A DNA stretch of 10,790 nt from Alphaproteobacteria bacterium (GTDB taxonomy: Bacteria > Pseudomonadota > Alphaproteobacteria > UBA8366 > JADFVY01), in contig JAOUMF010000028.1 in the NCBI GenBank assembly GCA_029881615.1, positions 1-10,790 on the forward strand, in the 5' to 3' direction. The notes under the pieces were generated by a model. It ran no database searches, had not been told where the DNA came from, and worked only from the letters and a program-made list of their open reading frames with translations. The position numbers and the translations under genes are program-made. Shown here in pieces: positions 6,561-10,790 of this stretch (positions are counted from its first letter, which is position 1; each line of letters begins with the position of its first letter).

Positions 6561-8114
6561 TTATTCCTCCATCTGAGACGCCGGTTCGGCGTCCGCGTTG
6601 TCTTCGTCTTCGTCTGTTTCCTGGCCGTCCAGGATGATCGCGTTACTGACCAACTGGTGAACGCTTACAATCTTGTCCATGCCGATGCCGTATTCGGGCA
6701 TGACCTTGGCGAACTGGCTTTTGCAGATGGCGCAGATCGCGGCCATATGCGTGACGCCATCGTTCTTGATGACCTGGGTCAGCGCTTCCATGCGGGGTTT
6801 GGAGCCCTTGACGCGCAGTTCCATCAGATCGTCGGTCAGCAGGCCGCCACCGCCGCCGCAGCAATAGGTGCCTTCGCGGATGGTGTCCTCGGCCATGTCC
6901 ACGAAATTGTTGCAGACCGCCTTGATGATATTGCGGGGGATTTCAAACTGGCCGCCGGGCTTGTCGCCCATGCGGGTGGCGCGCGCCACATTGCAGGAAT
7001 CGTGGAAGGTCAGCGTCATATGGTCGTTCGCCGACTTGTCGAACTTCAGCTGACCCTTTTCAATCAGATCCCAGGTGTATTCGCAGATATGCTGAGGCAC
7101 CGGGTAGTTCGGGTCGAGGAAGTCCCAGGGGCCGGCCAAGGTATTCAGGAAGCTGTAGGCGACGCGCCAGGCATGGCCGCATTCGCCGAAGACGATGCGC
7201 TTGACGCCCAGATCGATCGCCGCCTTGCGGATGCGCAACGCCACCTCGCGCATCTGCTCGTAGGAGCCGATGAACATGGCGAAATTGGCGGCTTCAGAGG
7301 CATATGTGCTGATCGTCCAGCTGGCGCCGGCCTGGTGGAAGACCTTGGCATAGCCGATCAACCCGTCCACATGGGGTTCGGCGAAGAAATCGGCGCTGGG
7401 GGTGACCAGCAGAATGTCGGCGCCTTTTTCGTCCAGCGGCAGCCGGACCTTCACACCGATATCGTCTTCGATATCCTCTTCCAGGCCTTCCAGCGTGTTT
7501 TCCAGCGCCGGACCGGGCAGCCCCAGATTATTGCCGATCGCGTGGACCTTGCCGATGATCTCATTGCAGTATTTCTGGCCCTTGCCGATATGGTCCATGA
7601 TATCGCGTGCGGCCATGGAAATCTCGGCCGTGTCGATGCCGTAGGGGCAATAGACCGAACAGCGGCGGCACTGCGAACATTGGTGGAAATAGCTGTACCA
7701 GTCGTCCAGAACCTCTTCGGTCAAATCCTCGGCGCCGACCAGCCAGCGGGTCAGCGGGAACTTGCCCAGCGGCGTGAAATGCCGGCGGTAGACCTTGCGG
7801 AGCAGATCTTGACGCGCGACCGGCATGTTTTTCGGGTCGCCGGTGCCCAGGAAATAGTGGCATTTATCGGTGCAGGCGCCGCAGCGCACGCAGGAATCCA
7901 GATAGACGCGCAGCGACCGGGTCTTGTCGAGCAACTCGCCCAGACGACCGATCGCCTTGTCGTGCCAGTCCTCGACCAGTTCGCCCGGGAAGCCCAACGC
8001 TTTCTGATGTTCGGGGGAGGCCTCGAAGGGATGCGACTGGGACATCGCGCCGGGGCAAAGCGGCGGGATTTCGGCATATTCGCCCAGTTCGGGTACTTTA
8101 TAATCGCCAGCCAT
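6561..8114 (-). CDS. dsrK: DsrK, HdrD-like Fe-S subunit of DsrMKJOP
   Basis: 517-residue cytoplasmic subunit related to the catalytic subunit HdrD of heterodisulfide reductase. It is thought to act on the DsrC disulfide/trisulfide at the membrane and to pass electrons to the haem b of DsrM. Two [4Fe-4S] ferredoxin motifs are present: C75/78/81/85 and C146/149/152/156. The C-terminal CCG-type domain shows HDSC (C374), CCGGGGG (C418-C419) and CAIC (C461, C464), the cysteine set that holds the special cubane cluster. An earlier ECGHAW (C312) and C344 represent a less complete first CCG domain. The C-terminus ends in an acidic tail, about 497-517, rich in Asp and Glu. The start MAGDYKVPELGEYAEIPP is one base past the dsrM stop with a GGGGGCG purine-rich stretch upstream; a longer frame from 8222 overlaps dsrM and is rejected. 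Confidence 0.96.
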   Translation of the reverse strand: MAGDYKVPELGEYAEIPPLCPGAMSQSHPFEASPEHQKALGFPGELVEDWHDKAIGRLGELLDKTRSLRVYLDSCVRCGACTDKCHYFLGTGDPKNMPVARQDLLRKVYRRHFTPLGKFPLTRWLVGAEDLTEEVLDDWYSYFHQCSQCRRCSVYCPYGIDTAEISMAARDIMDHIGKGQKYCNEIIGKVHAIGNNLGLPGPALENTLEGLEEDIEDDIGVKVRLPLDEKGADILLVTPSADFFAEPHVDGLIGYAKVFHQAGASWTISTYASEAANFAMFIGSYEQMREVALRIRKAAIDLGVKRIVFGECGHAWRVAYSFLNTLAGPWDFLDPNYPVPQHICEYTWDLIEKGQLKFDKSANDHMTLTFHDSCNVARATRMGDKPGGQFEIPRNIIKAVCNNFVDMAEDTIREGTYCCGGGGGLLTDDLMELRVKGSKPRMEALTQVIKNDGVTHMAAICAICKSQFAKVMPEYGIGMDKIVSVHQLVSNAIILDGQETDEDEDNADAEPASQMEE

Positions 8115-8115
8115 T

Positions 8116-8853
8116 CTATTCGCCCCCGGCTTCCAGTTTTGCCGCCCAGGGCGCCAGATGACGTTTTTCCCGGGCATTGTCGACCTGGTTGCGGGTCGGG
8201 CTGAAGAACAGGCCCGGCGCATGCAACAGCTTGGAGAATGGGAAGATAATCATCAGTGCGATCACCATTCCCAGATGGGCCATCAGGATCGGATCGGACG
8301 GCATCGGCTGCCAGTCAAAGCGGATCAGCCCCAGCATGAATTGTTTCAGCGCCACGATATCGGTGCGCGCCACGTAGGTCATGGCCAGGCCGCTGCCCGT
8401 GATGCCCAGCAACAAGATCAGCATCAAATGGTCCGACGGGCCGCTGATATAGCGGATGCGCTGGACGAATATGCGCCGGAACCACAATGCGCCCAGACCC
8501 GCCAGCATGGCGAAGCCGGCATACATGCCGAAAGGCTGAACCAGCGCAACCCATTCCCAGACCGGATGGGTGAAGTAACGCAGATGGCGCATCATCGCCA
8601 GCAGAAGGGCACCGTGGAACATATAGCCGAACAGCCATATCCATTTGTTGGACTTGAACAGGCTTTCGAACAGGATCACTTCACGGGCCATGCGAAGAAC
8701 CACCCCGCCGGTGGTAACCGGGGCCGGCGTGGTGGGAATCTTCAAGGGCGCGGGCGTGCGCGCATATTGCACGACCTTGAACGCCAGGCCGACGGCCAAA
8801 ATGGCCGTGGCGGCATAGAACAGGATCGTAAACAGCGCGGTCATTTCAGACAT
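8116..8853 (-). CDS. dsrM: DsrM, NarI-like cytochrome b membrane subunit
   Basis: 245-residue integral membrane protein of the DsrMKJOP complex, related to the nitrate reductase gamma subunit NarI and to HdrE. It should carry haem b and couple DsrK to the quinone pool. Hydrophobic segments lie at about 5-27, 70-88, 105-125, 140-160 and 185-207. Histidines within or next to them (H80, H90, H142, H193, H211) are the candidate haem ligands. Start choice is uncertain: the ATG at 8853 is only one base from the GGGGGAG purine tract, too close for good spacing. The ATG at 8844 (M4, MTALF) is about ten bases from the same tract and may be the true start; the protein differs by three residues. It precedes dsrK by one base, and a strong stem-loop lies between it and dsrC. 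Confidence 0.94.
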   Translation of the reverse strand: MSEMTALFTILFYAATAILAVGLAFKVVQYARTPAPLKIPTTPAPVTTGGVVLRMAREVILFESLFKSNKWIWLFGYMFHGALLLAMMRHLRYFTHPVWEWVALVQPFGMYAGFAMLAGLGALWFRRIFVQRIRYISGPSDHLMLILLLGITGSGLAMTYVARTDIVALKQFMLGLIRFDWQPMPSDPILMAHLGMVIALMIIFPFSKLLHAPGLFFSPTRNQVDNAREKRHLAPWAAKLEAGGE

Positions 8854-8865
8854 ACTCCCCCGTTG

Positions 8866-8888
8866 CCCGAGCGCGACATCGCGCCGGG
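8866..8888 (-). promoter_or_regulatory. Stem-loop in the dsrC-dsrM intergenic region
   Basis: On the minus strand CCCGGCGCG (8888-8880) pairs with CGCGC (8875-8871) and CGGG (8869-8866), leaving a four-base loop ATGT and a single bulged T at 8870. That is nine G-C pairs. No U-tract follows, so it does not look like a full intrinsic terminator. It sits directly after dsrC and about 12 bases before the dsrM start. A role as an mRNA 3' stabiliser or processing site that raises dsrC message over the distal genes is plausible but inferred. Confidence 0.55.
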
Positions 8889-8915
8889 ATCGTTGGCGTC
8901 AACTGTCCAGTCGGA

Positions 8916-9248
8916 TCAGATGCAGCCGGTCGGCTTCGGCAGCCCGGCGATTTTACAGGCCTGCTTGGCCGGACCATACGGAAACAGCTCGTACAGATAC
9001 TGGCTGTTACCCTTTTCCGGGCCCATTGACTTCTTGACCGCCTTGGTCAAGACGCGGATAGCCGGTGCGATCTGATATTCTTCGTAATAATCACGCAGGA
9101 AGTTGACGACTTCCCAGTGATCGTCGGACATCTCGATCTTCTCATCTTCGGCGATCAGCACGGCCAGTTCCTTGGACCACTGGCTGATATCCGTGATGTA
9201 GCCTTCCTCATCCGCTTCGACGGTCGTACCGTTGAGCTGATATGCCAT
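8916..9248 (-). CDS. dsrC: DsrC, sulfur-carrier protein with both C-terminal redox cysteines
   Basis: 110-residue cytoplasmic protein of the DsrC/TusE family. It carries sulfur as a persulfide or trisulfide between the DsrEFH relay, DsrAB and the DsrMKJOP complex. The flexible C-terminal arm, [15 protein letters not shown], has Cys98 and the penultimate Cys109 separated by ten residues, exactly the CysB-X10-CysA arrangement of true DsrC. TusE and other paralogues lack the first of these. Other family signatures are [27 protein letters not shown] and [18 protein letters not shown]. The ATG at 9248 is preceded by AAGGAGGA with nine bases spacing, the strongest Shine-Dalgarno in the window, which fits the high expression known for DsrC. 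It is flanked by 53 bases upstream and 62 downstream, the widest gaps here. Confidence 0.98.
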   Translation of the reverse strand: MAYQLNGTTVEADEEGYITDISQWSKELAVLIAEDEKIEMSDDHWEVVNFLRDYYEEYQIAPAIRVLTKAVKKSMGPEKGNSQYLYELFPYGPAKQACKIAGLPKPTGCI

Positions 9249-9257
9249 TTTGATAGT

Positions 9258-9265
9258 TCCTCCTT
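9258..9265 (-). promoter_or_regulatory. Strong ribosome binding site of dsrC
   Basis: The minus strand reads AAGGAGGA, nearly the full anti-Shine-Dalgarno complement, nine bases before the dsrC ATG. It is better than the sites of its neighbours and suggests dsrC is translated at a high rate. Confidence 0.85.
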
Positions 9266-9269
9266 AACT

Positions 9270-9286
9270 TTTGTCACTGTGGCAAA
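9270..9286 (-). promoter_or_regulatory. 17-bp near-palindrome upstream of dsrC, possible operator
   Basis: The minus strand reads TTTGCCACAGTGACAAA. The half sites TTTG-CAC and GTG-CAAA are exact inverted repeats around a central A, with one mismatched pair (C opposite A). It lies four bases upstream of the dsrC Shine-Dalgarno, in the dsrH-dsrC gap. The shape suits a dimeric DNA-binding regulator, and dsrC in A. vinosum is known to be expressed in addition to the full operon. No regulator is identified and no clear -10/-35 pair was seen, so function is conjecture. Confidence 0.35.
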
Positions 9287-9301
9287 GGGCTACGCCCCCA
9301 C

Positions 9302-9604
9302 TCAAAGCCACGCCTGATGCGCCTCGTATTCTGCAGCGAGGTCTACAAACCCCTCGTAATCGACGATTTCGATGCCGTCGACCAGAGGTGATTCCGAAAG
9401 CCCGCGAGCCGCCAGATCGGGCCCGAGAGCATAAAACTTCAAATCCGCCTTGCGCTTGCCGATCTCCTTGGCGGCCTGGCCGGCCGCAAGCGCGCCATAG
9501 ACGCCATCTTCGATCAGCAGGATAGCGCTACCCTTTGCGGCGAGCCGCAGACAGCTCTCCAGCGTATTACGCTCCAGGGGCGATTTGTTGACTGTGTGAA
9601 GCAT
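9302..9604 (-). CDS. dsrH: DsrH, TusB-like subunit of the DsrEFH sulfurtransferase
   Basis: 100-residue cytoplasmic protein of the DsrH/TusB family. With DsrE and DsrF it forms an alpha2beta2gamma2 hexamer that relays sulfur to DsrC. The N-terminus MLHTVNKSPLERNTLESC and the stretch AILLIEDGVYGAL are characteristic. Cys18 is the only cysteine and occupies the place of the conserved DsrH cysteine. Length fits the family (about 95-105). The ATG is 11 bases after the dsrF stop, with AGGGGC about ten bases upstream. A 53-base gap separates it from dsrC. Confidence 0.95.
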   Translation of the reverse strand: MLHTVNKSPLERNTLESCLRLAAKGSAILLIEDGVYGALAAGQAAKEIGKRKADLKFYALGPDLAARGLSESPLVDGIEIVDYEGFVDLAAEYEAHQAWL

Positions 9605-9615
9605 ATTCGTTGCCC

Positions 9616-10002
9616 CTAGTTACTTATCACAACGTCTTGCGCGGCCATGATCTTGCTCAATTCCTTGGAACTGAGCACTTCCACATCGACCAGAAGATCG
9701 TCTTCCGTCAGCCCGCGGGCCTCGAGAGATTCTTTTTCGACATAAAGTTTCTCGACGTCATAGCCGTCCAGCGCCCGAAATGTGGGAGAGAAGTTCTTCA
9801 TGTTGATGCCCGGCGTGTCCTGGCCTTTTTTAAGCTGGAATACACCGTCATCGGCGAACACGACACTGACATCCTGGTCGAATGCCGCTGAAATCAACAC
9901 TGTTTCCAGCGATTCCAGCGCGTAGACCGTGCCGTATGGCGCCTTGCGATTTACGAACATGAAGCGCTTCACCACTTCGGGATTGAAATCGTCTTCTTCC
10001 AT
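9616..10002 (-). CDS. dsrF: DsrF, TusC-like subunit of the DsrEFH sulfurtransferase
   Basis: 128-residue cytoplasmic protein of the DsrF/TusC family, structural partner of DsrE and DsrH in the sulfur relay hexamer. Family signatures are VNRKAPYGTVYALESLETVLISAAFDQD (read as consecutive parts), FADDGVFQLKKGQDT and SLEARGLTEDDL. It has no cysteine, so it cannot itself carry a persulfide; in this family DsrE and DsrH supply the reactive cysteines. The start at 10002 gives about ten residues before the usual VKRFMFVNRKAP opening. An internal ATG (M15) exists but would cut into the first beta strand. Gap to dsrE is 30 bases, to dsrH 11. Confidence 0.95.
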   Translation of the reverse strand: MEEDDFNPEVVKRFMFVNRKAPYGTVYALESLETVLISAAFDQDVSVVFADDGVFQLKKGQDTPGINMKNFSPTFRALDGYDVEKLYVEKESLEARGLTEDDLLVDVEVLSSKELSKIMAAQDVVISN

Positions 10003-10032
10003 CGTTTCTGCCTGTTTCCTTGTCCTTACGCC

Positions 10033-10392
10033 TTAGTCGCCGAAGGTGACCAACCGGTCGCCGACGATACCGGCTTCGATCAATTGACCGAGCCCCGAAA
10101 TCCGGAAGCCCGGCGCCAGTACATCGTCCTTGATGCCCCGGCGCAGGGCCGCGGCAACGCAGACCACGAGGTCGACATTATGTTCGGCCGCCAGTTCGGA
10201 CCACAGCTTGACCAGATTGCGGTCGTCCGTCGGCGGTTCCGCCAGTTTGTTCGCGTTGTTCACGCCGTCATGGTAGAAAAATACACGCATGACTTCGTGG
10301 CCCTTTGCGATGGCCGCCTTGGCGAACTGGTAGGCCGAGTCCGATGCCTGATGGGTGAACGGCCCTTCATTGACCAGTATTCCAAACTTCAT
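10033..10392 (-). CDS. dsrE: DsrE, TusD-like catalytic subunit of the DsrEFH sulfurtransferase
   Basis: 119-residue cytoplasmic protein of the DsrE/TusD family; it accepts sulfur as a persulfide and passes it on toward DsrC. The opening MKFGILVNEGPFTHQASDSA and the pattern VFFYHDGVNNAN are diagnostic. Cys78 in VVCVAAALRRG matches the catalytic cysteine, which has the same number in A. vinosum DsrE as I recall it. The loop GIKDDVLAPGFRISGLGQL looks about ten residues shorter than in A. vinosum. The ATG at 10392 is chosen from the family N-terminus; a TTG at 10401 would add three residues. There is only a weak Shine-Dalgarno, and the gene starts 15 bases after dsrB, so coupling to dsrB translation is possible. 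Confidence 0.96.
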   Translation of the reverse strand: MKFGILVNEGPFTHQASDSAYQFAKAAIAKGHEVMRVFFYHDGVNNANKLAEPPTDDRNLVKLWSELAAEHNVDLVVCVAAALRRGIKDDVLAPGFRISGLGQLIEAGIVGDRLVTFGD

Positions 10393-10407
10393 TGCTTGCA
10401 ACCCGTA

Positions 10408-10790
10408 TTAAAAATGTAGATGCGCCGAGGCGTTCAGGCTTTTGCGCGCGCCACGCCAGTCGTCGATATGATGGCGAGTGAAGGCCAGGCCGGTCATCTC
10501 GAAGAAACGCGGCCAACCGATCCGCTCGATCCATTCGTTCATGCGTTCCCACGGACGGCCGTCTTCCTTGTAGGCATAAAGGATCTTCTTCACGGCATCC
10601 GCGGCTTCGGGCCAGCGCGGCGGGTTGTTGGGAATGCCGGCCACCACCAGCTTGTGGAATGTCGGCTTGGAACGCGCGTTGGAATGCTTGCCGCCGACCC
10701 AGATCGCCAGCTTGGTCGATTCCGCGCTGTTGATCTGCATGGGCGGGCAGGGCGGATAGCAGGCGCCGCAGCAAATGCATTTCTTTTCGT
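10408..10790 (-). CDS. dsrB: DsrB, beta subunit of reverse dissimilatory sulfite reductase (C-terminal part, cut by window edge)
   Basis: C-terminal 127 residues of the siroheme sulfite reductase beta subunit; the N-terminal two thirds lie to the right of the window. The visible part starts in the inserted ferredoxin domain with KCICCGACYPPCPP, a CxxCxxCxxxC [4Fe-4S] motif encoded around 10751-10781. It continues with WVGGKHSNARSKPTFHKLVV and the C-terminal helix region ending SLNASAHLHF before a TAA. Together with DsrA it oxidises DsrC-bound sulfur to sulfite in the cytoplasm when run in the oxidative direction. The frame remains open to the window end; an internal ATG at 10740 is not the start because the Fe-S motif precedes it in frame. 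Confidence 0.95.
   Translation of the reverse strand, partial: EKKCICCGACYPPCPPMQINSAESTKLAIWVGGKHSNARSKPTFHKLVVAGIPNNPPRWPEAADAVKKILYAYKEDGRPWERMNEWIERIGWPRFFEMTGLAFTRHHIDDWRGARKSLNASAHLHF

Noticed and set aside
6396..8204. 602-codon open frame on the plus strand opposite dsrK and the start of dsrL
   Set aside because: It is the antisense register of well-supported genes; GC-rich third positions suppress stops there. The translation has no recognisable domain.
8866..8888. Intrinsic terminator after dsrC
   Set aside because: The stem is strong but no U-run follows, and dsrM and dsrK must be expressed downstream; it is kept as an RNA structure only.
8158..9075. 305-codon plus-strand frame crossing dsrM and the end of dsrC
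   Set aside because: It spans two unrelated real genes and their gap, and its His/Gln-rich translation is a typical antisense artefact.
9249..9301. Sigma-70 or sigma-54 promoter for dsrC
   Set aside because: No -35/-10 pair with acceptable spacing and no GG/GC -24/-12 pair could be found by eye.

Overview
The window is the interior of a reverse-type (oxidative) dissimilatory sulfite reductase gene cluster, with every gene on the minus strand. Read in the direction of transcription (right to left) the order is dsrB (3' part) - dsrE - dsrF - dsrH - dsrC - dsrM - dsrK - dsrL - dsrJ - dsrO - dsrP - a TrpD2-like gene - dsrN (5' part). Apart from the TrpD2-like gene this is the order known from sulfur-oxidising proteobacteria such as Allochromatium vinosum. 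Gaps between genes are 1 to 62 bases, and one gene pair (dsrJ/dsrO) overlaps by ATGA, so a single polycistronic unit is likely. Both ends of the unit lie outside the window: dsrA would be to the right, and the rest of dsrN to the left.

How the genes work together (family knowledge applied to this sequence): sulfur arriving as persulfide is relayed by DsrE/DsrF/DsrH to DsrC. The DsrC-bound sulfur is oxidised to sulfite by the siroheme enzyme DsrAB, with DsrL as the NAD(P)H/flavin/Fe-S electron partner. The membrane complex DsrMKJOP (cytochrome b, HdrD-like Fe-S protein, triheme cytochrome c, Tat-exported ferredoxin, NrfD-type membrane protein) handles the thiol/disulfide state of DsrC and exchanges electrons with the quinone pool and periplasm. 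DsrN is thought to amidate siroheme for DsrAB. The presence of dsrEFH and dsrL together with dsrC points to sulfur oxidation rather than sulfate reduction.

The organism is probably a proteobacterium with a fairly high-GC genome and strong G/C preference at third codon positions. The protein flavour and the gene set fit a Rhodospirillales-like alphaproteobacterium, but this is an impression and was not tested by tree or search.

The less expected parts are: (1) a TrpD2/YbiB-like gene with degenerate phosphoribosyltransferase motifs placed between dsrP and dsrN; (2) a 17-bp near-palindrome in front of the dsrC ribosome binding site; (3) a strong stem-loop without a U-tract between dsrC and dsrM. 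No mobile element, tRNA, rRNA, CRISPR or pseudogene was seen, and no gene-free stretch exceeds 62 bases. I did not find an undescribed system here; the window is a well-organised known pathway with a few details worth checking.
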